From positions 4,340,001 through 4,404,000 of the forward strand of contig NC_014618.1 in assembly GCF_000164865.1 (NCBI RefSeq): a DNA stretch of 64,000 nt, in the 5' to 3' direction. Below, piece after piece: positions 49,600-58,147 of this stretch. How positions within the stretch are numbered: position 1 is the first letter of the stretch; every line of letters begins with the position of its first letter. Both the position numbers and the translations under genes were made by a program. The notes under the pieces are model-generated. The model saw nothing but the letters and a program-made list of their open reading frames with translations. It searched no databases and was not told the DNA's origin. The DNA is from [Enterobacter] lignolyticus SCF1 (GTDB lineage Bacteria > Pseudomonadota > Gammaproteobacteria > Enterobacterales > Enterobacteriaceae).

Positions 49600-51882
49600 T
49601 CAAATCCGCAGCGTTTTTCGTACCGCCTGAGCCAGCTGCGCCCGGGTAAACGGTTTGCGCAGCAGCTCGACCGCCGGCAGCGCGGCGTGGTGCGCCGGGC
49701 GCAGATCCTGGCCGCTTATCATCAGTATTTTGACCTGCGGATGGCGCAGCGTCGCCTCATTCACCACCTCCACGCCGCTCAGCGGTCCCGGCAGCATCAC
49801 GTCGCTGACCAGCAGGACAATCTCCGTCGAAGCCTGCAGCTGCTGCAGCGCCTGCTCGCCGCTTTCCGCCTCCAGCGTCAGCCAGCCAAGCTGGTGCAGC
49901 TGCTCGCACAAGGTCTGGCGGACGTCGGCCTCGTCCTCCAGCACCAGCGCCAGCTGGTCGGCCAGCGGCGCCTGCGGGAGTACATCGTCATCGCGCAGCG
50001 CCGCCGCCTGAACCGCGGCGCGGGGAAGGTGCAGCCGCACGGTGGTTCCCTGCCCGGGCGCGCTTTCGATTTCCACCCGCCCGCCGGACTGCCGCACGAA
50101 GCCGTACACCATCGACAGCCCCAGCCCGCTGCCGCTGCCGGTCTGTTTGGTGGTGAAGAACGGTTCGAACACCTGGGCTTTCACCGCCTGGGACATACCG
50201 CAGCCGTGATCGATAACCTCCAGCGCCACCATGTCGTGGCGACGGCTGTCGCTGCGGGTCACCCGCTGGTTCCAGGTGCGGATGCGAATAACGCCGGCCT
50301 GCCCCTCCATCGCATCGCGGGCGTTCATCACCATGTTGATCATGGCGTTTTCCAGCTGGCCGACGTCAATCCACGCCGGCCAGGCGGGAGACTGCGCCTC
50401 AATTTCCAGGCTAATCGTCGCGGGCAGCGAGTGGCGCATCAGCTCGCCAAGGTTCTCCAGCAGGGTTTTCATCTCGACGGCGCGGGGATGCAGCGACTGC
50501 TTACGCGAAAAGGCCAGCAGCCGCTGGGTGAGCAGCGCCCCACGCTCGGCGGCCTGGAGCGCCCGCGAGATGCGCGGCGAATCGGCGCCGTCAGGGGTTA
50601 CCAGCTCAAGGCTGCCGATAATCACCGCCAGCAGGTTGTTAAAATCATGCGCCAGCCCGCCCGTCAACTGCCCGACGGCCTTCATCTTCTGGCTGTGCAG
50701 CAGCGCTTCTTCCAGCTCCTGACGTTCGGCGCGGTCGATCTCCATCTGCGTGGTCTTTTCCTTCAGCAGCCGGGACGTGCGCTCCAGCGAAGCGGTATTG
50801 CGGGCAAAGACGTTAAACGCCCGCGCCAGCTCGCCCAGCTCATCGCGCCGCTGCAGCGCCGGGACCGATACCTCCTGTTCGCCCCGCGCCAGCCGCGACA
50901 TCGCCTGCGAGATAGCGGTCAGGTTGGAGCCGAGATTGCGATAGATATACCACCCGGCAAAACCGGTTATCACCAGCGCCAGCAGGGCAAAACTGAGGAT
51001 AAAATCGATAATCGAGCCCAGCTCCTGATGGCTTTTCGCCGCCCGCTGCTCCGAGGCCTGTGCCACCTGCGCGACGTACCGGTTAATATCGCTGTTGAGG
51101 ATGGCCACCAGCGCTTTGATGTGAAACATATACCAGCTGATGGCGAGGTCGCTTTGCTCAAGCTGGAGCGACAGCGGCACCAGCCTGCGCAGCTCGGCGG
51201 TGAAGTCCGGCAGGATAAACCCCACCCGCGGATCGGCGCTCAGGCGCGGCAGGGCATGCATCACCGCGTCGATTTGCACCACGGTGGCGCGCGGCGTGGG
51301 GGTGTCGATTGCCGCCGTCAGCAGACGGTCTATCTCCGCCAGCAGCCGTCCGTCCAGCGCCTTCCCGCCTTCGCGCAGGTTGATGTCCTGCAAATGGCGC
51401 AGGTAGCTCTGATTCTGGTACAGCGAGCTCAGCAGCGCGTTACGCGCCAGATGGCGGTTCTGACCGCGCTCCAGCATCCCCGCCACGCTCTGCTGCAGCT
51501 CGTTGCTGCGGGCGATAATTCGGTTGACCAGCGCCGGTTCCCGCTGCGCCAACGGCGCGGCGGCCAGCCGGTCCAGCGAAGTTTTCAGCGCCTGCTGCGT
51601 CGCCTGCAGGCGCTCCGCCTCCCCTTTGTACTCCAGCGCCCCGACCACCTGCGACAGGCGTACCGCCGCCGTCGCCACGTTCGCCGTATCGCGGGCGAGA
51701 TTCATGCTGCCGGTCATGTCATCCAGCGTCTGCTGCTGCACCTGCTCCTGAATCCGGCTGGCGTGGCGAAACCCCAGCACCGCCGCGCCGCTCACCATCA
51801 GCGTCACAAGCACCACCAGCAGGTTGAAGGAGAGCAAGCGCCCGCGGGCGCTGGCGAAAAACGAAGGGTGGCGCTGTCGCAT
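49600..51882 (-). CDS. Hybrid sensor histidine kinase with C-terminal receiver domain
   Basis: A 760-residue membrane sensor: membrane helix 1 at about 17-38, a large helical periplasmic domain (about 40-288), helix 2 at about 290-314, HAMP, a HisKA domain with His412 in GGLAHDFNNLLAV, an ATPase domain (NMVMNARDAME, GSGSGLGLSMVYGF) and a receiver at about 640-755 with the phospho-acceptor Asp in LLVSDVMLP. ATG 51882 has GGAG 6 bases upstream; the open frame continues upstream into the promoter region, but those codons lack ribosome sites. It is divergent from the sugar ABC operon and probably controls it with the OmpR-type regulator at the other end. No HPt protein is encoded nearby. Confidence 0.9.
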   Translation of the reverse strand: MRQRHPSFFASARGRLLSFNLLVVLVTLMVSGAAVLGFRHASRIQEQVQQQTLDDMTGSMNLARDTANVATAAVRLSQVVGALEYKGEAERLQATQQALKTSLDRLAAAPLAQREPALVNRIIARSNELQQSVAGMLERGQNRHLARNALLSSLYQNQSYLRHLQDINLREGGKALDGRLLAEIDRLLTAAIDTPTPRATVVQIDAVMHALPRLSADPRVGFILPDFTAELRRLVPLSLQLEQSDLAISWYMFHIKALVAILNSDINRYVAQVAQASEQRAAKSHQELGSIIDFILSFALLALVITGFAGWYIYRNLGSNLTAISQAMSRLARGEQEVSVPALQRRDELGELARAFNVFARNTASLERTSRLLKEKTTQMEIDRAERQELEEALLHSQKMKAVGQLTGGLAHDFNNLLAVIIGSLELVTPDGADSPRISRALQAAERGALLTQRLLAFSRKQSLHPRAVEMKTLLENLGELMRHSLPATISLEIEAQSPAWPAWIDVGQLENAMINMVMNARDAMEGQAGVIRIRTWNQRVTRSDSRRHDMVALEVIDHGCGMSQAVKAQVFEPFFTTKQTGSGSGLGLSMVYGFVRQSGGRVEIESAPGQGTTVRLHLPRAAVQAAALRDDDVLPQAPLADQLALVLEDEADVRQTLCEQLHQLGWLTLEAESGEQALQQLQASTEIVLLVSDVMLPGPLSGVEVVNEATLRHPQVKILMISGQDLRPAHHAALPAVELLRKPFTRAQLAQAVRKTLRI

Positions 51883-51922
51883 CGCGTCTCCTGTCGGGGG
51901 AATATGCCGGATTTCATCAATA

Positions 51923-51982
51923 TGACAAATATGAACGGCTTCTGACATTTTGCATTTACTTTCCTGTGATGGACTGCTGACA
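51923..51982. promoter_or_regulatory. Spaced TGACA repeats in the kinase/ABC operon promoter region
   Basis: TGACA occurs at 51923, 51943 and 51978 on the + strand, the first two 20 bases (two helical turns) apart, within the 124-base divergent promoter region. OmpR-type regulators often bind such direct repeats, so these are candidate sites for the regulator at 58148. No clear -10/-35 pair was identified. Confidence 0.35.
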
Positions 51983-52006
51983 TCGACCACTCTCAGGAGA
52001 GCCGCC

Positions 52007-53527
52007 ATGAACCGAACGCCGGTGCTGTCCATGCGCAACATCGCCAAAACCTTTGGCGCGTTCTATGCGCTTAAAGGCGTCGATCTGACGGTCTATGCGG
52101 GCGAAATTCATGCGCTGATGGGGGAAAACGGCGCGGGGAAAAGCACGCTGATGAAAATCCTCGCCGGCGCCTACACCGCCACCAGCGGCGAAATCCTGAT
52201 TGACGGCGTACCTCACGCCATCAGAAGCCCCAAAGATGCGCTGGCGGCAGGTATCACGCTGATTTATCAGGAGATGCAGCTGGCGCCTAACCTCACCGTC
52301 GCCGAAAACATCTTTCTCGGCAGCGAGCTGTCGCGCGGTGGGCTGGTGCAGCGTAAAGCCATGCAGGCCGAGGCCCAGGAGGTGATCGACCGACTCGGCG
52401 CGCAGTTTAAAGCCGGCGATCGGGTGATGAAGCTGACCATCGCCGAACAGCAGCAGGTAGAGATCGCCCGCGCGCTGCACCGCAAAAGCCGGATTCTGGT
52501 GATGGATGAGCCCACCGCCGCCCTGTCGTCGCGCGAAACCCACCGCCTGTTTGAACTCATCATGCGCCTGCGCGATGAAGGGATGGCGATTATCTACATC
52601 AGCCACCGGATGGCGGAAGTCTACGAGCTCTCCGACCGTGTCAGCGTGCTGCGCGACGGACAGTACGTCGGCAGCCTGGTGCGCGACAAGCTGAACGCAA
52701 CGGAGCTGGTGCGCATGATGGTCGGCCGCCCGCTCAGCGACCTGTTCAACAAAGAGCGCGATATCCCCCACGGCCAGCCGCGGCTGAACGTCCACCATCT
52801 GACCGATAACGGCAAGGTTCAGCCCTGCAGCCTGCTGGTGCGCGCCGGTGAAATCGTCGGCCTGGCGGGGCTGGTCGGCGCCGGGCGCTCCGAGCTGGCG
52901 CAGCTTATCTTCGGAGTGCGTAAAGCCACCGGCGGGGTGATCGAGGTGGACGGCGAGCCGGTGCTTATCCATTCGCCGCGTGAAGCCATCGAGCTGGGGA
53001 TCGGCTTTTTGACCGAAAACCGCAAAGAACAGGGGCTGTTCCTTGAGCTGGCGGCGCAGGAAAACATCACCATGGCGACGCTTGAGCGCGATGCGAACTA
53101 CGGCATGCTCAACCGCAAAAAAGCGCAGAACATCTCCGATGATGCTATCAGGCTGCTCAATATCCGCGTGCCGCACGCCCAGGTGCGCGCGGGCGGGCTG
53201 TCCGGCGGCAACCAGCAAAAGCTGCTGATTTCCCGCTGGGTGGCGATCGGCCCGCGCATTCTGCTGCTCGACGAGCCGACCCGCGGCGTGGACGTCGGCG
53301 CGAAAAGCGAAATCTACCGCATCATGAACCAGATGGCGCGCCAGGGCGTCGCCATTCTGATGATCTCAAGCGAGCTGCCGGAGGTGGTCGGCATGAGCGA
53401 TCGGGTGTATGTGATGCGGGAAGGCAGCATTGAAGGCGAACTGCTCGGCCACGACATCACCCAGGAAAACATCATGCGTCTTGCCACCGGCGTGAACGAC
53501 TCCCACCATCAGGCGGTGCACCTATGA
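52007..53527 (+). CDS. Sugar ABC transporter, RbsA-type double ATPase
   Basis: A 506-residue protein with two ABC domains. The first has Walker A GENGAGKSTLMKI (about 38-50), signature LTIAEQQQVEIAR and Walker B ILVMDEPTAALS; the second has LAGLVGAGRSELAQ, the signature LSGGNQQKLLISR and LLLDEPTRGVDVG. This is the RbsA/MglA/AraG class that energises pentose and hexose uptake. ATG 52007 follows CAGGAG; upstream in-frame codons run into the promoter. Four-base overlap with the permease gene. Confidence 0.93.
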   Translation: MNRTPVLSMRNIAKTFGAFYALKGVDLTVYAGEIHALMGENGAGKSTLMKILAGAYTATSGEILIDGVPHAIRSPKDALAAGITLIYQEMQLAPNLTVAENIFLGSELSRGGLVQRKAMQAEAQEVIDRLGAQFKAGDRVMKLTIAEQQQVEIARALHRKSRILVMDEPTAALSSRETHRLFELIMRLRDEGMAIIYISHRMAEVYELSDRVSVLRDGQYVGSLVRDKLNATELVRMMVGRPLSDLFNKERDIPHGQPRLNVHHLTDNGKVQPCSLLVRAGEIVGLAGLVGAGRSELAQLIFGVRKATGGVIEVDGEPVLIHSPREAIELGIGFLTENRKEQGLFLELAAQENITMATLERDANYGMLNRKKAQNISDDAIRLLNIRVPHAQVRAGGLSGGNQQKLLISRWVAIGPRILLLDEPTRGVDVGAKSEIYRIMNQMARQGVAILMISSELPEVVGMSDRVYVMREGSIEGELLGHDITQENIMRLATGVNDSHHQAVHL

Positions 53528-54534
53528 CCTCACCCAAAGAAACCTCCGCCGCCACGCCGCAGGCCGTGGCGAAATCGCCGTCGGCGAAAAAGATGCTGAT
53601 GGGCGATGTGATGCAAACCGTCGGGATACTGCCGATTCTCATCCTGATCGTCGCGGTATTCGGCGTTATCGCCCCCAACTTTTTTACCGAAAGCAATCTG
53701 CTGAATATCACCCGCCAGGCGTCGATCAATATCGTTCTCGCCGCCGGGATGACCTTCATTATTCTGACCGGCGGGATAGACCTTTCGGTCGGTTCCATTC
53801 TTGGCACCACGGCGGTGGCGGCGATGGTGGTGTCGCTGATTCCCGAGTTATCCCTGCTCTCCATCCCGGCGGCGCTGATGCTGGGGCTGCTGCTCGGGCT
53901 GTTTAACGGCGCGCTGGTGGCCTTTGCCGGGCTGCCGCCGTTTATCGTCACCCTGGGCACCTACACCGCCCTGCGCGGCGCCGCCTATCTGCTGGCGGAC
54001 GGCACCACGGTGATTAACTCCAGCATCAGCTTTGAGTGGATAGGCAACAACTATCTCGGCCCTGTCCCCTGGCTGGTGGTCATTGCGCTGGCGGTGGTCG
54101 CTATCTGCTGGTTCATTCTGCGGCGTACGACGCTCGGCGTTCACATCTACGCGGTAGGCGGCAACATGCAGGCCGCGCGGCTGACCGGCATCAAGGTGTG
54201 GTTCGTGCTGCTGTTCGTGTACGGCATGAGCGGCCTGCTGTCGGGACTTGGCGGGGTCATGAGCGCCTCGCGCCTGTACAGCGCCAACGGCAACCTCGGC
54301 GTGGGCTACGAGCTGGACGCGATCGCCGCGGTTATCCTCGGCGGCACCAGCTTCGTCGGCGGTATCGGCACTATCACCGGCACGCTGGTCGGGGCGCTGA
54401 TTATAGCCACGCTGAACAACGGCATGACGCTGATGGGCGTCTCCTACTTCTGGCAGCTGGTGATCAAAGGGGCGGTGATCATCATTGCGGTGCTGATCGA
54501 CAAATACCGTACCCGACACCACCAAAGTGCATAA
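53524..54534 (+). CDS. Sugar ABC transporter permease, RbsC type
   Basis: A 336-residue inner-membrane protein with eight to ten helices. Class landmarks are NLLNITRQASINIVLAAGMTFIILTGGIDLSVGSILG and the late GYELDAIAAVILGGTSFVGG-type segment. It forms the channel for the ATPase and binding protein encoded on either side. The start overlaps the ATPase stop by four bases. The N-terminal 30 residues are hydrophilic and cytoplasmic. Confidence 0.93.
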   Translation: MTSPKETSAATPQAVAKSPSAKKMLMGDVMQTVGILPILILIVAVFGVIAPNFFTESNLLNITRQASINIVLAAGMTFIILTGGIDLSVGSILGTTAVAAMVVSLIPELSLLSIPAALMLGLLLGLFNGALVAFAGLPPFIVTLGTYTALRGAAYLLADGTTVINSSISFEWIGNNYLGPVPWLVVIALAVVAICWFILRRTTLGVHIYAVGGNMQAARLTGIKVWFVLLFVYGMSGLLSGLGGVMSASRLYSANGNLGVGYELDAIAAVILGGTSFVGGIGTITGTLVGALIIATLNNGMTLMGVSYFWQLVIKGAVIIIAVLIDKYRTRHHQSA

Positions 54535-54564
54535 CAACAATACCCTATGAGTGAGGAAAACAGC

Positions 54565-55506
54565 ATGCGTTTGAAACCCTTAGTAACCGCGCTCTGTGTC
54601 GGCGCGCTGCTTGCCGCCGCGCCGCTGGCGCAGGCGAAAGATCTGAAGTCTATCGGCGTGACGGTGGGCGATTTAGCCAACCCGTTCTTTGTGCAGATAA
54701 CCAAAGGCGCGGAGCTGGAAGCCCGCAAGCTGGCCGGGGATAACGTCAAGGTGACGCTGGTCTCCAGCGGCTACGATCTGGGCCAGCAGGTTTCTCAAAT
54801 TGATAATTTTATCGCTGCAAAAGTCGATATGATAATTCTCAACGCCGCCGACTCGAAGGGCATCGGCCCGGCGGTGAAGCGCGCAAAAGAGGCGGGCATC
54901 GTGGTCGTGGCGGTTGACGTTGCCGCGGAAGGCGCCGACGCCACCATCACCTCGGACAACACCCAGGCCGGAGAAATGGCCTGTAAGCACATTACCGAAC
55001 GCCTGAAAGGCAAGGGCAACGTGGTCATCATCAACGGGCCGCCGGTCTCCGCCGTACAGAACCGCGTGGAAGGCTGCGAGACCGAGTTCAAGAAACATCC
55101 GGATATCAAGATCCTCTCTTCCAACCAGAACGCCAAAGGCAGCCGTGAGGGCGGGCTGGAGGTGATGACCTCGCTGCTGGCGGCCAATCCGAAGATCGAC
55201 GGCGTTTTCGCCATTAACGATCCCACGGCGATCGGCGCCGATCTGGCGGCAAAACAGGCGCAACGCAGCGAGTTCTTTATCGTTGGCGTAGACGGCAGCC
55301 CGGACGGCGAAGAAGCGCTCAAGCGCGAGAACTCACTGTTTGTCGCCACGCCCGCGCAGGACCCGCAGGTAATGGCGGCGAAAGCGGTAGAGATAGGCTA
55401 TGACATTCTGCAAGGGAAGCCAGCGCCGACAGCGCCGGTGCTGATCCCGGTGACGATGATCGATAAGAGCAACGTCGGCAGCTATAAGGGCTGGACGGTG
55501 AAATAA
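54565..55506 (+). CDS. Periplasmic sugar-binding protein, RbsB/FrcB type
   Basis: A 313-residue type I periplasmic binding protein. The signal peptide is residues 1-24 (ending APLAQA). The mature protein begins KDLKSIGVTVGDLANPFFVQ, characteristic of ribose/fructose-type binding proteins, with later landmarks VDMIILNAADSKGI, VVAVDVAAEGADATITSDN and FAINDPTAIGADLAA. I prefer ATG 54565 with GTGAGGAAAA upstream over the in-frame ATG at 54547, which would put charged residues ahead of the signal. A GC-rich hairpin follows, so its mRNA is probably more abundant than the downstream part. Confidence 0.92.
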   Translation: MRLKPLVTALCVGALLAAAPLAQAKDLKSIGVTVGDLANPFFVQITKGAELEARKLAGDNVKVTLVSSGYDLGQQVSQIDNFIAAKVDMIILNAADSKGIGPAVKRAKEAGIVVVAVDVAAEGADATITSDNTQAGEMACKHITERLKGKGNVVIINGPPVSAVQNRVEGCETEFKKHPDIKILSSNQNAKGSREGGLEVMTSLLAANPKIDGVFAINDPTAIGADLAAKQAQRSEFFIVGVDGSPDGEEALKRENSLFVATPAQDPQVMAAKAVEIGYDILQGKPAPTAPVLIPVTMIDKSNVGSYKGWTVK

Positions 55507-55507
55507 C

Positions 55508-55545
55508 GGTTGTACAACCTCCCCTCTCCCGGCAACGGAGAGGGG
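55508..55545 (+). terminator. Intra-operon palindrome and hairpin after the binding-protein gene
   Basis: GGTTGTACAACC (55508-55519) is a perfect palindrome, followed by CCCCTCTCC ... GGAGAGGGG (55521-55545), a 9-bp stem without a T run. Such structures stabilise the upstream message and lower downstream expression in binding-protein operons. Confidence 0.6.
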
Positions 55546-55573
55546 GAAAGCGCGCAACGCTCAAGGAGTCTCG

Positions 55574-56260
55574 ATGAAACGCTCCGAAATTAACGACATC
55601 CTCGGCCATACCCGGCAGTTTTTCTCCCAGCATGACGTACATCTGCCGCCGTTTGCCAGCTTCCCCTTAGCCAAATGGCGCACGCTCGATCCCGACGACT
55701 GGCAGGAGGTTTTCGCTCTGAAGCTTGGCTGGGATATTACCGCATTCGGCGGCAGCAGTTTCCCCACCTTCGGGCTGACGCTGTTTACCCTGCGCAACGG
55801 CTCGCCGAAGGGGATGCCCTATGAGAAGTGCTATGCCGAGAAAATCATGCACGTGCGCGACGGTCAGGTAACGCCGCTGCATTTTCACTGGCGCAAACGC
55901 GAGGACATCATTAACCGCGGCGGCGGCAACCTGATCGTCGAACTGTGGAATGCGGATGCCAGCGGAAAAACGGAGAATACCGATGTGGCGGTCACGCTCG
56001 ACGGCTGCCGTCAAATCTACCCGGCCGGTAGCCAGCTTCGCCTGTCGCCGGGAGAGAGCATCTGCCTGCCGCCAGGGCTGTATCACAGCTTTTGGGGCGA
56101 ACGCGGCTTTGGCGACGTGCTGGTCGGCGAAGTCTCCTCCGTTAACGACGACGATCACGATAATCACTTCCTCAACCCCATTGACCGCTACACTCAAATA
56201 GAGGAAGACAAACCCGCGCAGCTGGTGCTGTGCAATGAGTATCGTCGATTTCTCGGCTAA
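55574..56260 (+). CDS. D-lyxose/D-mannose-type cupin ketol-isomerase
   Basis: A 228-residue cupin isomerase of the EcSI type described from E. coli O157, which interconverts D-lyxose/D-xylulose and D-mannose/D-fructose. Metal ligands lie in TPLHFHWRKREDIINRGGGN (two His and a Glu) and a later His in LPPGLYHSFWGE. Context fits: the transporter brings in an aldose, this enzyme makes the ketose, and kinase and aldolase follow. TCAAGGAGTCTCG is the ribosome site. The aldose cannot be fixed from sequence; lyxose and mannose are the best guesses. Confidence 0.85.
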   Translation: MKRSEINDILGHTRQFFSQHDVHLPPFASFPLAKWRTLDPDDWQEVFALKLGWDITAFGGSSFPTFGLTLFTLRNGSPKGMPYEKCYAEKIMHVRDGQVTPLHFHWRKREDIINRGGGNLIVELWNADASGKTENTDVAVTLDGCRQIYPAGSQLRLSPGESICLPPGLYHSFWGERGFGDVLVGEVSSVNDDDHDNHFLNPIDRYTQIEEDKPAQLVLCNEYRRFLG

Positions 56261-56268
56261 AGGAGACG

Positions 56269-57132
56269 ATGATGCCCTTGATATCATTGGCCGCAGGCCT
56301 GGCGCACGCCCGGGAGCATCATTACGCGCTCGGCGCTTTTAACGTCCTCGACTCCCATTTTCTGCGGGCGCTGTACGCCGCCGCCGAGCAGGAGCGCTCG
56401 CCGTTTATCATCAATATCGCCGAAGTCCATTTTAAATATCTGCCGCTGGAGTCGCTGGTGGAGCTAATCCGGTTTGAAGCGGCCAGACACGACATTCCGG
56501 TGGTGCTCAATCTCGACCACGGCCTGCGCTTTGAGACGGTGGTTCGCGCCATCCGCCTTGGCTTTAGCTCGGTGATGTTTGACGGCTCGACGCTGGATTA
56601 CGACGAAAACATCCGCCAGACCCGGGAAGTGGTGAAAATGTGCCACGTCGTGGGGGTGTCGGTTGAGGGCGAGCTGGGCGCAGTGGGCGGCGATGAGGGC
56701 GGCGCGCTCTATGGTCATGCGGATAAGAGCCACTTTACCGACCCCGGCCTGGCGCGCGACTTCGTCGACCGGACCGGGATCGATGCGCTGGCGGTCGCCA
56801 TCGGCAACGCGCACGGTAAATACAGAGGCGAGCCGAAGCTCGATTTTGCCCGCCTGGATCTTATCCGTCAGCAGACTGGGCTGCCGCTGGTGCTGCACGG
56901 CGGTTCGGGGATCAGCAACGCCGATTTTCGCCGCGCGATTGCGCTTGGCATTCGTAAAATTAATTTCTACACCGGCATGTCCCAGGCCGCGCTTGAGGCC
57001 ATTGAGCACCGGATGACGCACCGTCGCCCCATCTACGATGAGCTGGCGGAGCTGCTGCTCGGTATAGAGATGGCGATTACCGATACCGTCACCGAACAGA
57101 TGCAAATTTTTGGCAGCGCGGGGAAAGCATAA
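56269..57132 (+). CDS. Class II ketose-bisphosphate aldolase family protein
   Basis: A 287-residue zinc aldolase of the FbaA/GatY family. Metal ligands are in VVLNLDHGLRFETV, AVAIGNAHGKYRGEP and PLVLHGGSGIS; VSVEGELGAVGGDEGG is the loop with the catalytic region. With the sugar kinase next to it, it probably cleaves a ketose 1-phosphate or bisphosphate to DHAP and an aldehyde. Two consecutive ATG codons (56269, 56272) follow AAAGGAGACG. The stop overlaps the kinase start by one base. Confidence 0.88.
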   Translation: MMPLISLAAGLAHAREHHYALGAFNVLDSHFLRALYAAAEQERSPFIINIAEVHFKYLPLESLVELIRFEAARHDIPVVLNLDHGLRFETVVRAIRLGFSSVMFDGSTLDYDENIRQTREVVKMCHVVGVSVEGELGAVGGDEGGALYGHADKSHFTDPGLARDFVDRTGIDALAVAIGNAHGKYRGEPKLDFARLDLIRQQTGLPLVLHGGSGISNADFRRAIALGIRKINFYTGMSQAALEAIEHRMTHRRPIYDELAELLLGIEMAITDTVTEQMQIFGSAGKA

Positions 57133-58145
57133 TGGAACGTAAAGGGATTATCGCGGCGGGCAATATGCTGGTCGATCATGTGCATAAAATCGTACAGTGG
57201 CCGGAGCGCGGCTGGCTTGCGGAGATTACCCACAGCGAGCGCGCCACCGGCGGCGCTCCGCTTAACGTGCTGCTGACGCTGGCGAAAATGCACTGCCGCC
57301 TGCCGCTGCAGGCGGTCGGGCTGATTGGCGAAGACGCCGACGGCGACTACATCAACGCCATGCTTGACCAGTACCACGTCAATCGCCAGCACGTACAGCG
57401 CACCACCTTTGCGCCCACGTCGATGTCGCAGGTGATGACCGACCCCAGCGGACAGCGCACCTTCTTCCACTCGCCGGGCGCAAACCGGCTACTGGATCTT
57501 CCCGCGTTCGATCAATTAGATCCCACGATGCGGATCTTCCATCTCGGGTATCTGCTGCTGCTCGATACCCTCGATCTGGCCGATGAAACCTACGGCACCC
57601 GCGCGGCGCGCCTGTTGGCGCAGATGCAGGATCTGGGCTACGAAACGTCGCTGGATCTGGTCTCGCGCAAAGGCGATCCGCGCTATCAGCCGCTGGTGCT
57701 GCCCGCGCTGCGGCATCTGGATTATCTGGTGATCAACGAGCTGGAAGCCGGGGAGTTCAGCGGGCTTGAAATTCGCACCGCCAGCGGCGAGCCGGAGATC
57801 GACAATATTGCCCGCGCCGCGGCGCTGTTGCTGCAGGCGGGGGTGAAAAAACGGGCGGTGATCCACTGCCCGGAGGGCGCGTGGGGGCAATCGCCCGATG
57901 ACGGCGGAATGTGGATCCCTTCCTGGCGGCTGGCACAGGAGGAGATCGTCGGCAGCGTCGGCGCCGGGGATGCGTTCTGCGCCGGTTTTTTATATGGCTG
58001 CCATGAGCAGTGGCCGCTCGCCAGAAGCCTGCAGCTGGCCCATGCCTGCGCCCGCGCAAGCCTGCAGTGCGCCAACGCCATTGACGGCGCTAAAACCCTC
58101 GACGAACTGCTGGCGTTTATTGACGAGAACCCGGTGACGCCATAA
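57132..58145 (+). CDS. PfkB-family sugar kinase
   Basis: A 337-residue ribokinase-family enzyme. Motif 1 is ATGGAPLNVLLTLAKM (about 37-52) and motif 2 with the catalytic aspartate is GSVGAGDAFCAGFLYG (about 275-290). It would phosphorylate the ketose formed by the isomerase, at C1 or C6, before the aldolase acts. ATG 57132 overlaps the aldolase TAA. It ends only two bases from the end of the convergent response-regulator gene, so the two transcripts must overlap. Confidence 0.9.
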   Translation: MERKGIIAAGNMLVDHVHKIVQWPERGWLAEITHSERATGGAPLNVLLTLAKMHCRLPLQAVGLIGEDADGDYINAMLDQYHVNRQHVQRTTFAPTSMSQVMTDPSGQRTFFHSPGANRLLDLPAFDQLDPTMRIFHLGYLLLLDTLDLADETYGTRAARLLAQMQDLGYETSLDLVSRKGDPRYQPLVLPALRHLDYLVINELEAGEFSGLEIRTASGEPEIDNIARAAALLLQAGVKKRAVIHCPEGAWGQSPDDGGMWIPSWRLAQEEIVGSVGAGDAFCAGFLYGCHEQWPLARSLQLAHACARASLQCANAIDGAKTLDELLAFIDENPVTP

Positions 58146-58147
58146 CC

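Noticed and set aside
49687..51945. A 752-codon open frame on the + strand opposite the sensor kinase
   Set aside because: It is a mirror of the GC-rich kinase gene, with a Gln/Arg/His-rich low-complexity product and no domain. The reverse-strand frame has full kinase motifs.
51883..52047. Long N-terminal extension of the hybrid sensor kinase
   Set aside because: It would cover the divergent promoter region and overlap the ABC ATPase start; ATG 51882 has a good ribosome site and is followed by the first membrane helix.
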